This document shows, piece after piece, positions 7,715-16,232 of a stretch of 64,000 nucleotides of DNA (the stretch's first letter is position 1; every line of letters starts with the position of its first letter). The notes below the pieces were generated by a model that made no database searches, was not told the DNA's origin, and saw nothing but the letters and a program-made list of their open reading frames with translations. Source of the DNA: Amycolatopsis mongoliensis. Lineage in GTDB: Bacteria; Actinomycetota; Actinomycetes; Mycobacteriales; Pseudonocardiaceae. The position numbers and the translations under genes are program-made. The stretch is taken from assembly GCF_030285665.1 (NCBI RefSeq), contig NZ_CP127295.1:6200001-6264000 (forward strand), read 5' to 3'.

Positions 7715-8908
7715 TCAGATCGCGCTGTCGGCGATGATGGCTCGCAGTTCCTCGATGAACTCGGGCGGCTGATTTTGGTCGCCCCAGAGTGTCGTCGTGC
7801 TGGTGTTCCACAGCCTGTCGGGCACGGCTGTGGGCGTCAGCATGACGCCGAGGGTGCAGTGTTCCCAGTCGCCGATGGCGGTGCTGTAGTCGTGGTGCAA
7901 CACCTGCATCCGAAAAGCCAACGCATGTTTGGCTTCTTCGGAGAGCTTTGATGCGACGATGAACAACAAGGGGTCGAATTCGCCCGGGTTGGGGATCACC
8001 GTACGGCTGTGAGTGAGCGTTCCGTCGCCTTCGTGCTGGGCGGCGGATTTCATGAACTTCACCAGTGTGCGGCCGAGCTCACTGCGGTTGCCGATCGGTA
8101 GCCCGTCCAGCGCGGCGAGCATGAGCAGCCGATCCTTCTCCCTGTCCTCGGGGATCGGGGTGTTCGCCACGTCTTCCATGATCATTCGATATAGGACGTG
8201 TGCGGCGCGGTCCTCGCGGCCGACTGGTTCGAGCGGGGCCCGGGCGGTCGAGGCGATCGTTGTCGGCTTCGCATTGACGAGGGGAGCCACCGCCGGGTCC
8301 ACGGGATCAGGTGTGGCGGCTACATCGGCCAGGGCGTATTCGTGGTACCGGCGGGGTTCGCCGCCGAGCTCGACAATGTCACCGGCTCGGGCTGCGCGCA
8401 GGAGGTAGGCGAGCACGAATCGCGTTGAGCGCAGGTGGTCGAACAGGAACTCCCAGTCCCGGCGGAGCAGCACGATCGCCGGAACCTCGGTCGGGGCCGG
8501 AGGGGGCCGGAATCCGCGTGGCGGATCGGCGTGGTCGACGATCACCACGGTCAGCCAGGTGTAGTCCTTGCCGTCGACGGGCACTGTGCGGCCGCGGGCG
8601 TTGGTCATGTTCGCGCTGGTGAGCTTCAGCTGGCGTACGGTGCCGCTTCCCTGCTTGAGCGCCTTCGTGACGTTGCGGGTGAGCCAGGAGAGTTCGCGTT
8701 CGGTCTTGTCGGTGGGATCGGTGCGGCTCTTGGATTGGATCACGGCCGCGTGGTCGCCCACGAGCAGCAGCCCGTCGCCGAGTTCGCGCACGCCGGGGCC
8801 GACGCGCTGCTGTTCAGGCAGGAACACGAAGTCCGGCAGGCCCCAGGTTGCGGCCGCGTCGTGGATGGCGTCCTCTGCCGCGTAGCCCTGCGTCTCGCTA
8901 TCAGGCAA
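7715..8908 (-). CDS. Uncharacterised protein, possible PD-(D/E)xK-type (QxK) nuclease fold
   Basis: A 397-aa protein I cannot name. Near the N-terminus, RELGDGLLLVGDHAAVIQSKSR has Asp45 followed by Gln58-Ser-Lys60 on a strand, the D...QxK variant seen in several restriction-like nucleases (NERD- or Mrr-type). The rest is mixed alpha/beta with no motif I recognise. The only upstream start is TTG 8908 and it has no Shine-Dalgarno. The start abuts a truncated flavoprotein stub (8901-8978), so this gene may have arrived by, or been 5' trimmed at, a recombination junction. A defence or DNA-repair nuclease is possible; this is inference. Confidence 0.5.
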   Translation of the reverse strand: MPDSETQGYAAEDAIHDAAATWGLPDFVFLPEQQRVGPGVRELGDGLLLVGDHAAVIQSKSRTDPTDKTERELSWLTRNVTKALKQGSGTVRQLKLTSANMTNARGRTVPVDGKDYTWLTVVIVDHADPPRGFRPPPAPTEVPAIVLLRRDWEFLFDHLRSTRFVLAYLLRAARAGDIVELGGEPRRYHEYALADVAATPDPVDPAVAPLVNAKPTTIASTARAPLEPVGREDRAAHVLYRMIMEDVANTPIPEDREKDRLLMLAALDGLPIGNRSELGRTLVKFMKSAAQHEGDGTLTHSRTVIPNPGEFDPLLFIVASKLSEEAKHALAFRMQVLHHDYSTAIGDWEHCTLGVMLTPTAVPDRLWNTSTTTLWGDQNQPPEFIEELRAIIADSAI

Positions 8909-8978
8909 CGGGGAGGCGTCCGGGATACGGCGAGGTCGGCCTGGCCGCCGAGATGACGATCGCGTCGTACTCGCTCAT
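8901..8978 (-). pseudogene. Stub of a flavoprotein gene (N-terminal 25 codons)
   Basis: ATG 8978 overlaps the stop of the MFS gene (ATGA), as a coupled third operon gene would. It reads MSEYDAIVISAARP, close to the start of many FAD/NAD(P) oxidoreductases (MSEYDvIVIGgGPAG), then loses the pattern and stops at 8901. The glycine-rich loop is destroyed. The most likely reading is an operon gene cut off by the rearrangement that placed the 7715-8908 gene here. Confidence 0.55.
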
Positions 8979-10201
8979 GGAGTTCTCCCAACGGGTGTTC
9001 GTGGGTTGCCGGCCATGGCCAGCGCAGCGGCCGCCGCGTTGACCGCGGCGAGGACGAGGAAGGCATGGGCGTAGCCGCCGAGTACGCCGGCGAAGGCGGC
9101 GCCCGCGAACGGGGCGAGCGCCATGGTGATGGTCATCGGCGCGGACATGAGCCCGTTGAGCCGTCCATAGTGGACCGCGCCCCAGCGGTCGGTGATCGCG
9201 GTGGCCTGCAGCAGCGTGAACACCCCGCGCGCCATCCCGGCCACGACGGCCGCGGTGATCAGCGCGACCACCGACGTCAGGACTGACATCAGCGCGGTGG
9301 TGGCGGAGGTGGCGAGCAGGATGATCGCGGTGCGGGCGCGGACGCTGGTGGTGCGCGACAGCGTGGCGTAGCCGAGACGGCCGAGGACCTGTCCGGCGCC
9401 GCCGAGGCCGAGCGCTACTGCGGCAATCCCGGGGCTGACGCCGCGTTCGGTCAGCAGCGGCACCAGGTTCACCACGACGGCGAACGCCGAGAACGTCGCC
9501 ATGCTCATCGCCACGACCAGCACCAGGAACGCTCCGCTGCGGGCGATTCTGCGTGGATCGTTGTGCTCGACATGCTCCGCCAGGGGCGGCTCGGCTTCGG
9601 GCCAACGCCCTTTCAAGCCCCACCAGTGCGCGGGGATCGTGATCGCCGCCAGGACCACGGCCAGCACCAGGTAGGTGTGGCGCCAGTCCAGGTGCGCGGC
9701 CAGCAGTGCCGTCACCGGAGCGAACACCGTGCTCGCCAGTCCACCGGCCAGGGTGAGGACGGTCAGAGCCGACACGCGCCGCGGCCCGTACCAGCGGGTC
9801 AACGCGGCGAATGCCGGCGGATACAGCACCCCGCTCATCGCCGCGCCGGCCACCGCCCACGCGATCACGAACCACGCGAGATTCTGCGCAGTCGCCACCG
9901 CGAGCACGGCCAGGACGCCGAGCACCGAGCCGGTGGTCATCACCGTTCGAGGTCCGCGCCGGTCCAGCCGCCGCCCGACCGGGATCCCGGCCAGTGCGGT
10001 GACCAGTTGCGCTCCGGACAGCGCGGCGACCACCGCAGTCGTCGGCCACCCCGTCGCGCGGGCGATGTCCGGGGCGAGCACTGGGAAGGCGTAGTAGAGG
10101 ATCCCCCAGCTGGTGATCTGGGTGACGCACAAGATCGCGAGCACCCGGCGCAGCCCCGACCTGCTCAAGGACTGCGCCGCAGTGCTCGTGCTCGCCGGCA
10201 C
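8975..10201 (-). CDS. MFS transporter in ArsR-ArsN unit
   Basis: A 408-aa major facilitator with about 12 hydrophobic helices. The loop GRRLDRRGPRTVM after TM2 is the MFS motif A region, and RLGYATLSRTT is its half-repeat. GTG 10201 starts four bases after the stop of the flavoprotein gene, so the two form one operon divergent from the ArsR-acetyltransferase fusion. Inference: export of an arsenical, perhaps an acetylated or organic one, rather than arsenite itself, since Acr3 already serves the island. Its stop overlaps the start of a truncated flavoprotein stub. Confidence 0.85.
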   Translation of the reverse strand: MPASTSTAAQSLSRSGLRRVLAILCVTQITSWGILYYAFPVLAPDIARATGWPTTAVVAALSGAQLVTALAGIPVGRRLDRRGPRTVMTTGSVLGVLAVLAVATAQNLAWFVIAWAVAGAAMSGVLYPPAFAALTRWYGPRRVSALTVLTLAGGLASTVFAPVTALLAAHLDWRHTYLVLAVVLAAITIPAHWWGLKGRWPEAEPPLAEHVEHNDPRRIARSGAFLVLVVAMSMATFSAFAVVVNLVPLLTERGVSPGIAAVALGLGGAGQVLGRLGYATLSRTTSVRARTAIILLATSATTALMSVLTSVVALITAAVVAGMARGVFTLLQATAITDRWGAVHYGRLNGLMSAPMTITMALAPFAGAAFAGVLGGYAHAFLVLAAVNAAAAALAMAGNPRTPVGRTP

Positions 10202-10205
10202 CAGG

Positions 10206-11528
10206 TCAGTTCGACGCGGCCGGCGGCGCCGACAGCGTCAGCACTTCCGGCTCGGCCGAGCCGCAACAGCCGGACGCGCGGCTGTCGGGCTCGTCGAACA
10301 GGCCTGCCCCGCCGCAGACCCCGGTCTCGGCCATGAACAGCTCGACACGGGCAGCGGCCTCGTGGTCCCCGGCCAGCTCGGCGGCGATGCTGCGAACCTG
10401 CTCGTACCCGGTCTGGGCGAGGAAGGTCGGCGCACGCCCGTAGCTCTTCATCCCCGCGAGGTAGAAGTTCTGCTCCGGGTGCGACAGCTCCTTCGCACCG
10501 TGCGGGTAGACGGTGCCGCAGGAGTGCACGTTCGGGTCGACCAACGGTGCCAGCGCGACCGGCGCCTGCAGCGTCCGGTCCAGCTCCAGCCGGATCTCCG
10601 ACAGCCACCCCAGCTCCGGCCGGAACCCGGTCAGCGCGATCACCTCGTCAACCGCCTCGATGCGTGCGCCGTCCGCCGACACCAGCGCCACCCGGCCGTC
10701 GGCGACCGGCTCGACCGCTTCGGTGCGGAACCCGGTCACGATCGTGATCAGCCCCGCGTCCACGGCCTCCTTGGCGCGCAAGCCGAGCGCGCCGCGTGCG
10801 GGCAGTTGGTCGGCCTCGCCGCCGCCGAAGGTGTTGCCGATCCCGCCGCGGCGCAGCACCCAGCTGATCCGCGTCCCCGCCGCGCCCAGCCCTGCCAGCG
10901 CGACCAGCGCGGTCAGCGCCGAATGCCCGCTGCCCGCCACGACCACGTGCTTGCCTGCGTACCGGTTCTTCTCGGCGTTGAGGTCCGGCACCCGGTAGGC
11001 GATCCGGTCGGCCGCGGCGCGCTCGCCGATCGCCGGCAAGCCCTCGCCGCCGAGCGGGTTCGGCGTCGACCACGTCCCCGACGCGTCGATCAACGCCTGC
11101 GCCAAGACCCGCTCCTCGCCCCCGGCGGTGCGGACGTGCACGGAGAACGGCTCGCCATCGCGGCCACTGTCGACGATCCGGTCCCGGCCCCGCCGCGCGA
11201 CGCCAATCACCTCGGCACCGAAGCGCACCTGGTCGCCGAGCACCGAGGCCAGCGGCCGCAGGTAGCGCTCCGTCCACTCCTGCCCGGTCGGGTAGTTGCC
11301 CTCGTCCGGCCCTGCCCAGCCCGTCGGCTCGAGCAAGCGCTCGGCGGCGGGATCGACCAGCTCCGACCACGGCGAGAACAGGCGGACGTGGTTCCACTCC
11401 GCCACGGCCGCACCGGCCCGCTCACCGCGTTCCAGCACCAGCGGCTGCAGGCCGCGTTCCCGCAGCTGCGCGGCCGCGGCCAGTCCCACCGGCCCGGCTC
11501 CGACCACCACGACAGGCAACTCGCTCAT
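10206..11528 (-). CDS. FAD/NAD(P)-dependent oxidoreductase with C-terminal CysCys
   Basis: A 440-aa flavoprotein with VVVVGAGPVGLAAAAQL at the N-terminus and a second nucleotide-binding motif VVVAGSGHSALTAL, followed by LTGFRPEL. The C-terminus is unusual for the class: GVCGGAG and a final SGCCGSAEPE segment give a CysCys pair, suited to binding trivalent arsenic or to thiol relay. ATG 11528 is chosen; GAAAGG lies nine bases upstream, directly against an earlier in-frame GTG (11537). It leads an operon with the MFS gene, divergent from the ArsR-GNAT fusion. Probable role: redox change of an arsenical before export (inference). Confidence 0.8.
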   Translation of the reverse strand: MSELPVVVVGAGPVGLAAAAQLRERGLQPLVLERGERAGAAVAEWNHVRLFSPWSELVDPAAERLLEPTGWAGPDEGNYPTGQEWTERYLRPLASVLGDQVRFGAEVIGVARRGRDRIVDSGRDGEPFSVHVRTAGGEERVLAQALIDASGTWSTPNPLGGEGLPAIGERAAADRIAYRVPDLNAEKNRYAGKHVVVAGSGHSALTALVALAGLGAAGTRISWVLRRGGIGNTFGGGEADQLPARGALGLRAKEAVDAGLITIVTGFRTEAVEPVADGRVALVSADGARIEAVDEVIALTGFRPELGWLSEIRLELDRTLQAPVALAPLVDPNVHSCGTVYPHGAKELSHPEQNFYLAGMKSYGRAPTFLAQTGYEQVRSIAAELAGDHEAAARVELFMAETGVCGGAGLFDEPDSRASGCCGSAEPEVLTLSAPPAASN

Positions 11529-11594
11529 CCCCAGCACCCTTTCATCGAAGACGCTCTATCAAAGGCTCGCCGAGCAATGTATAGACCGACGTCG

Positions 11595-11625
11595 ATTGAC
11601 GCAACCATCGATGGCGGTCAATACT
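11595..11625. promoter_or_regulatory. Operator and leaderless promoter of ArsR-GNAT gene
   Basis: Inverted repeat ATTGAC (11595-11600) - 16 bases - GTCAAT (11617-11622), a spacing suited to an ArsR dimer. AATACT at 11620-11625 is a good -10 box only six bases before ATG 11632, so the transcript is probably leaderless and repressed by the fusion protein itself. Confidence 0.55.
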
Positions 11626-11631
11626 TGCGGC

Positions 11632-12474
11632 ATGACGACGACGCTCCCGGTCACGGCGCCGGTGCTTCCGGACGCCGAGGCGGCGACCTACGCGGAGTGG
11701 TTCTCCTGCCTGGCCGAGCCGATGCGCGTGAAGATCCTGCACGCCGTCGCGACCGCAGGCCGGGAGCTGACCATCGGCGGGCTGACGGAGATCATGGGCC
11801 TCAGTCAGCCCACCGTCTCCCATCACGTCCGCAAGCTGGCCGATGTCGGCTTCCTGCATTTGCGCAAGCAGGGCACCTCGACCTTCATCACGGTCAACGA
11901 AGCGTGCTGCACCGGACTGCCGCACGCCGCCGACGCCGTCATGGGGTTGCTGGCGCCTCGCCCGTGCTGCCCGGACAACGTTCCCAAAGACGTCACCGTG
12001 CGGGCGCTGCGCCGAGGCGACTGGGGCGCGGTCCGCCGGATCTACGCCCAAGGCATCGCGACCGGCATCGCGACGTTCGAAACGGAGGCCCCCGCCCGGG
12101 ACGAACTGCACGCCAAGTGGCTGCCCGGGCACCGCTGGGTCGCCGAGATCGACGGCGAGGTCGTCGGCTGGACCGCTGCCGCGCCGGTGTCCAGCCGGGA
12201 GTGCTACGCCGGGGTCGTCGAGACCTGCATTTACGTCGCGGAGGATCACCGCGGCCGAGGAATCGGCAGGGCCCTCATCCACAAGCAGGTCACCGAAGCC
12301 GACGCTGCCGGCCTATGGACCCTGCAGACGTCCGTCTTCAGTGAAAACCGTGCCGGCATCGCTCTGCACCGCACTGCCGGTTACCGCACTCTCGGAGTCC
12401 GTGAACGCATCGCCCAGCGCGACGGCGTCTGGCACGACACGGTTTTCCTGGAACGTCGGAGCCCGGTCAGCTGA
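11632..12474 (+). CDS. ArsR regulator fused to ArsN-type GNAT acetyltransferase
   Basis: A 280-aa two-domain protein. Residues about 15-115 are an ArsR winged helix (LAEPMRVKILHA; QPTVSHHVRKL) with two CysCys pairs, 92/93 and 112/113, C-terminal to the wing, a layout seen in ArsRs that sense with C-terminal thiols. Residues about 120-280 are a GNAT domain of the phosphinothricin acetyltransferase/ArsN type, with ATFETEAP, the acetyl-CoA loop HRGRGIG and a final GVWHDTVFLERR. Family knowledge: ArsN1 acetylates arsinothricin. The fusion may link sensing to detoxification. The frame opens earlier, but ATG 11632 sits just after a -10 box. Confidence 0.88.
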   Translation: MTTTLPVTAPVLPDAEAATYAEWFSCLAEPMRVKILHAVATAGRELTIGGLTEIMGLSQPTVSHHVRKLADVGFLHLRKQGTSTFITVNEACCTGLPHAADAVMGLLAPRPCCPDNVPKDVTVRALRRGDWGAVRRIYAQGIATGIATFETEAPARDELHAKWLPGHRWVAEIDGEVVGWTAAAPVSSRECYAGVVETCIYVAEDHRGRGIGRALIHKQVTEADAAGLWTLQTSVFSENRAGIALHRTAGYRTLGVRERIAQRDGVWHDTVFLERRSPVS

Positions 12475-12909
12475 CTGGCCAGGTTCGGAGGACCCACGAG
12501 TTCGCCGACCTCGCCGGCGTCCTGGCCCCGCCCTCTACGACAAGCTCAAGCCCTACAGCCACCGCTACCGGCTGCACGGCACGCTGTGCGAGGTCTGTCG
12601 CGCGCAGGAAGGCTGCGAGCCCGCGCCCGCCGCCTCGCCGGGTGAGCGCCAGAAGGGTGGGCGGGAAGCGATCGTCGAGGATTGCCTGCAGAAAGTCGGG
12701 CAGCTCCGCGGACAGGAGTTTGTCGCGGCAGGTCGAGACCGCGGCGGCCGATCACCAGCGGCGCTCGATGAGGCCGGCGCGTTCGTTGGCGGTGTGGCAG
12801 TCGCGCGGCTCGAGGTGACCGCGGTGTTCGGCCGCTCTCGCCACCGAGAGCGCCGTCGGAACCGAGCAGTTTCGGGGTGACGACTCCCGCGCACGGGTCC
12901 TGCCGGGCT
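12475..12909. other. Intergenic stretch with unassigned coding-like debris
   Basis: No complete gene is supported. On the plus strand one frame reads LYDKLKPYSHRYRLHGTLC and continues to 12880. On the minus strand another holds AELPDFLQAILDDRFPPTLL. Both look like fragments of former genes that I cannot identify. The region lies between the arsenic island and a TetR gene and may mark its right boundary. Confidence 0.3.
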
Positions 12910-13500
12910 TCAAGCCTGGGCGGCCTCGTCGAAGCCCCGTGCGATCCAGGCCGCTTCGATCATCGGGAAGACTTCGCCGAGTGCGGTCTCGGGGTCGGCC
13001 GCGTCGCGGGCGATGGCGTAGGCGTCGATGACGAACCTCGCGACGGCTCGGCACACGGTCGGCGTGCGGTCGAGGTCGGGGTCGGCGGCGATGGCCGTGG
13101 CCAATGACTCGGCGTACCGCAGCAGCATGGAGTCCTCGTAGTCCCGCAAGGCGGGCGAGGAGTCGATCATGTGCCGGATGGGTGCCCTGTCGGGTGCCGC
13201 GCAGTGGCGGACCATCGCGTGGATTTCGCGGTGCAGCGCGGGGATGAGTGGTTCACCCGCGCGGTCGGTGACGGCCTGGGTGAGGCGGTGTTCGAAGTTC
13301 TCGTCCTGTTCGAACACCAGGGCCTCTTTCGAGGCGAAGTGGGAGAAGACGGTGGTGACGGCGACGTCTGCCGCGGCGGCCACGTCGCGGATGCCCACCG
13401 GGTCGTAGCCGCGGTCGAGGAACAGCCGCAGGGCGGTGTCGGCGATCTTCTGGCGGGTCGCGGCTTTCTTGCGCTCGCGACGCCCGGGTGGCGCGGTCAC
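12910..13500 (-). CDS. TetR-family regulator
   Basis: A 196-aa regulator: N-terminal TetR helix-turn-helix (RQKIADTALRLFLDRGYD, then VTTVFSHFASKEAL) and an all-helical C-terminal ligand domain. It diverges from an MDR-type reductase over a 69-base gap holding repeated CTAAC sites, and very likely represses both genes. The ligand cannot be told from the sequence. Confidence 0.9.
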   Translation of the reverse strand: MTAPPGRRERKKAATRQKIADTALRLFLDRGYDPVGIRDVAAAADVAVTTVFSHFASKEALVFEQDENFEHRLTQAVTDRAGEPLIPALHREIHAMVRHCAAPDRAPIRHMIDSSPALRDYEDSMLLRYAESLATAIAADPDLDRTPTVCRAVARFVIDAYAIARDAADPETALGEVFPMIEAAWIARGFDEAAQA

Positions 13501-13524
13501 CGTCGGAGACTACCAGGTACGTAA

Positions 13525-13563
13525 AGCTAACTGTTCCAAAAGGCTAACCGTTAGTGCTATGGT
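13525..13563. promoter_or_regulatory. TetR operator and leaderless promoter
   Basis: GCTAAC occurs as a direct repeat (13526-13531 and 13543-13548), and the second copy is part of the palindrome CTAAC-C-GTTAG (13544-13554). TATGGT at 13558-13563 is a -10 box six bases before ATG 13570, giving a leaderless reductase transcript that a bound TetR would block. Confidence 0.55.
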
Positions 13564-13569
13564 CGCGGC

Positions 13570-14463
13570 ATGAAGATGATCAGCTTCGCCGAGTTCGGCG
13601 GTCCCGAGGTCCTGCGTCTGGTCGACGCCGAGGAACCCCACGCCGGTCCCGGACAGGTGCGGGTCGCGGTGCGGGCGGCGGGGGTGAATCCCGTCGACTG
13701 GCGGCTGCGGGAGGGTCAGGTTCTCGGAGCGCACCCGATCGAGTTGCCTGCCGGGGTCGGGTTGGACGCCGCCGGGGTGGTGGACGAGGTCGGCGAAGGG
13801 GTCGGGGGAGTCGAGGTCGGTGACTTCGTGTTCGGGGAGGGTGCGAGCACGTACGCGGAGTTCGCGGTCTTGTCGGCGTGGGCGCGGATGCCTGCGGGGC
13901 TGACGTTCGAGGAGGCGGCCGGGTACCCGTCGGTGGTGGAGACCGCGGTGCGTGTCCTGCGCGAAGTCGGTGTGGAGGCCGGGCAGACGCTGCTGGTCAG
14001 CGGAGCGTCCGGGGGTGTCGGAACGGCGGTGCTGCAGATCGCCCGGGTCCGCGGGATCAGGGTGATCGGCACGGCCGGGGTGGTGAACCAGGACTATCTG
14101 CGCAGTCTGGGGGCGGTGGCCACGACCTACGGCGAGGGCTGGGTCGAGCGGGTGCGGGACCTCGGCCGGGTGGACGCCGCTTTGGATTTGGCGGGCTCGG
14201 GTGTGCTCGGCGAACTCGTGGAGCTGACCGGGGATCCGGCGAAGGTGATCTCGATCGCCGACCTGGACGCCCCGGAGTTCGGTGTTCGGTTCTCCGGTGT
14301 GGCCGGCAGTGTGCCGGAAGCGCTCGCCGAGGCCGTCGACCTGATCTCCCGGGGAACGCTCCGCATCCCGGTCGAGAAGTCGTACCCGCTCGCCGACGCG
14401 GCGGCCGCGCACGTCGACAGCCAGGCCGGGCACACCCGAGGCCGTCGCGTCGTGGTCGTCTGA
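13570..14463 (+). CDS. Zinc-independent MDR oxidoreductase (quinone reductase type)
   Basis: A 297-aa NADP-dependent medium-chain reductase. The N-terminal GroES-like part has GPEVLRLVDAEEP and AAGVNPVDWRLREG. The Rossmann part has LLVSGASGGVGTAVLQIA. Zinc-ligand cysteines are absent, placing it with quinone oxidoreductase-like enzymes that reduce enones or quinones. ATG 13570 is probably leaderless. It is controlled by the divergent TetR gene; a single-enzyme response to a reactive electrophile is likely (inference). Confidence 0.88.
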   Translation: MKMISFAEFGGPEVLRLVDAEEPHAGPGQVRVAVRAAGVNPVDWRLREGQVLGAHPIELPAGVGLDAAGVVDEVGEGVGGVEVGDFVFGEGASTYAEFAVLSAWARMPAGLTFEEAAGYPSVVETAVRVLREVGVEAGQTLLVSGASGGVGTAVLQIARVRGIRVIGTAGVVNQDYLRSLGAVATTYGEGWVERVRDLGRVDAALDLAGSGVLGELVELTGDPAKVISIADLDAPEFGVRFSGVAGSVPEALAEAVDLISRGTLRIPVEKSYPLADAAAAHVDSQAGHTRGRRVVVV

Positions 14464-15189
14464 CCGCGGCAGGTTTTCGCTGGTGCGACACATGCGCCTG
14501 CTGCGTCTGTCACGCCGCCGGGCGGGGGCCGCGCGCCCGCCGAGACCGGCGCTCCCAGGCCGGTTTCGGCTGCGGCACGCCAGGGACGACCCGCCGACTT
14601 CACTGCCGGAATTCACGACAGGAATTGCCTTCGACCTGCTCACCGTCACGATCACGCGAGGGCAGGACTGCGTCTGCCTGCGACAGTGATGTCCGGGTGG
14701 ACCTCACTCCCGCGGTTCTGGTGAAGCAAGGTTGTTCAGGTAGTGAATTTCGTAGTCGGCCTTGGTGTCTCGGTTTCCGACGCACTTGGGACTGTGGGGC
14801 CAGGCAAGAGTGACCGGAACCGGGCGCGGGAGCTATTCGGGAACCACCGGGATGCTCCTCTCGCCCGGGCGGATACCCCGAAGCGGGGCTGGTTCGCGGT
14901 ATCCGCGCTCAGCTCGACACCGGCGGCCAGGAACAGGTGGGGCTCAACGCGCGTGCTGGGTTCAGGTTCGTTCGCCGGGCACGGGGCCGAGAGTGGACCA
15001 CGCCGTGATGACTTCCCCGGGGCTAGGTCGAGCCGAACGTCCTGACCCGGTGAGCGGTGGTACTTCGGCGGCCTTTCGAGTCGCTGCACAACCTCGTCGA
15101 GGCTTCGTCGCGGGAGCTGGGGCAAGGGAGGCGCGTTGACGGCTGCCCAGCCGACTCGGGACAAGGACCTGGTGGCGGCGCGGTCGGCT
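14464..15189. other. Long intergenic stretch, no supported gene
   Basis: About 725 bases with overlapping short frames in all registers, none with a Shine-Dalgarno plus a recognisable product. A plus-strand frame at 14483-14689 starts MRHMRLLRLSRRRAG and resembles a leader peptide only loosely. I see no tRNA, clear terminator or repeat. Confidence 0.3.
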
Positions 15190-16167
15190 TCAGTGCTGGG
15201 CGGCGAGCGCGTCGCCCAGCGCGGTCCGCTGGTAGAGGACGGAACGGCCTGAGCGAACCCGGTCGAGCAGCCCGGCCCGCCGCAACACCGTGAGGTGGTC
15301 GCCGACGGCGCCGACAGCCAGGCCGAGGCTCCTGGCCAGTTGGGTCGTGCTCGCCGGTGTGTCGATGGCCAGCAGCAGCCGCGCCCGTGACCGGCCCAAC
15401 AGATTCCCGAGCGCGCCGGGCTCGGCAGGCCGGTTTTCCCACAGGGCGGCGACGCCGCGGGCAGGGTAGATCAGAGCCTTGGGCCAAGGGGCCTCGTGCT
15501 GCACGGCGACGCCCGGCCAGACGAACACCGACGGGACCAGGAGCAGGCCCTGGCCGCCCAAGCCGACCGTGCGGGCGGCCTTGGTCCGCAGCACTTCGAT
15601 GCCGTGGTCGCGCCAGCGCACCCGAGCGTGCAGGCCGTCGAGCGCGGCCAGCCACCCGCCCCGGCCCAGCAGCCCGGCCCGGTGCACCACGTCGCGCTCG
15701 CAGATGGCCCGGAGCTGCGGCCAGTCCCGGGCGAGCAGGTCCTGCCAGGCTTCCGCCAAGGCGTCGGCCAGCCGCGCCACGACATCCGGGCCGTCGAGGA
15801 CTCGGCGCACCTCCTCGTCGGTCACCGGGCGCAGCCGCAGGCACCCGGCGATCTGCTGCCGGGCCTGCTCGACAGCGGTGGCCCGGACGGTGGCGAGGTC
15901 GTCCTCGACGGTTTGCGCCAGGCTCCGGGGTGGCGGCGCGACGAACGTGGCCCCTTGCCATGGCGCGTGCAAGGCCAGCACCGCGCGGAACGCGGCGTTC
16001 CGGCGCAACCGGCAGTACGCCGATGTCAGCCGGGCCAGCCAGGAGCTCGGCAGCCGGTGGTCGGACCGCCCGTCGAGCCGCCGGAGCAGCCCGTCCAGCT
16101 CGAACAGCGGCGAGAGCGCGAACCGGCTGCGCAGCAAGTCATCGCTGCCGACCTCGAAGCGGAGCAC
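15190..16167 (-). CDS. DUF5937/ArsR-type winged-helix regulator
   Basis: A 325-aa protein: a long N-terminal domain of the DUF5937 kind (start LRFEVGSDDLLRSRFALSP, middle QGLLLVPSVFVWPG) and a C-terminal ArsR-like winged helix (NLLGRSRARLLLAID, then TTQLARSLGLAVGAVGDHL). In actinomycetes these commonly sit beside MFS exporters. GTG 16167 is the start. It diverges from an MFS gene over 65 bases containing an inverted repeat. A paralogue lies at 60552-61535. Confidence 0.85.
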   Translation of the reverse strand: MLRFEVGSDDLLRSRFALSPLFELDGLLRRLDGRSDHRLPSSWLARLTSAYCRLRRNAAFRAVLALHAPWQGATFVAPPPRSLAQTVEDDLATVRATAVEQARQQIAGCLRLRPVTDEEVRRVLDGPDVVARLADALAEAWQDLLARDWPQLRAICERDVVHRAGLLGRGGWLAALDGLHARVRWRDHGIEVLRTKAARTVGLGGQGLLLVPSVFVWPGVAVQHEAPWPKALIYPARGVAALWENRPAEPGALGNLLGRSRARLLLAIDTPASTTQLARSLGLAVGAVGDHLTVLRRAGLLDRVRSGRSVLYQRTALGDALAAQH

Positions 16168-16176
16168 GACCCGACC

Positions 16177-16194
16177 TTACGCTCCTGGGCGTAA
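16177..16194. promoter_or_regulatory. Inverted repeat between DUF5937 regulator and MFS gene
   Basis: TTACGC (16177-16182) - six bases - GCGTAA (16189-16194) is a perfect inverted repeat, ten bases from the regulator start and 38 bases before the MFS start. It is the obvious operator for the divergent pair. Confidence 0.55.
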
Positions 16195-16232
16195 CTTTCG
16201 CCGCGGTCCTCGACCCGTTCCAGGCTCGGGCC

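Noticed and set aside
14483..14689. Possible leader peptide or RiPP precursor (MRHMRLLRL...)
   Set aside because: No ribosome-binding site, no adjacent modification or sulfur-assimilation genes; composition matches random high-GC frames.
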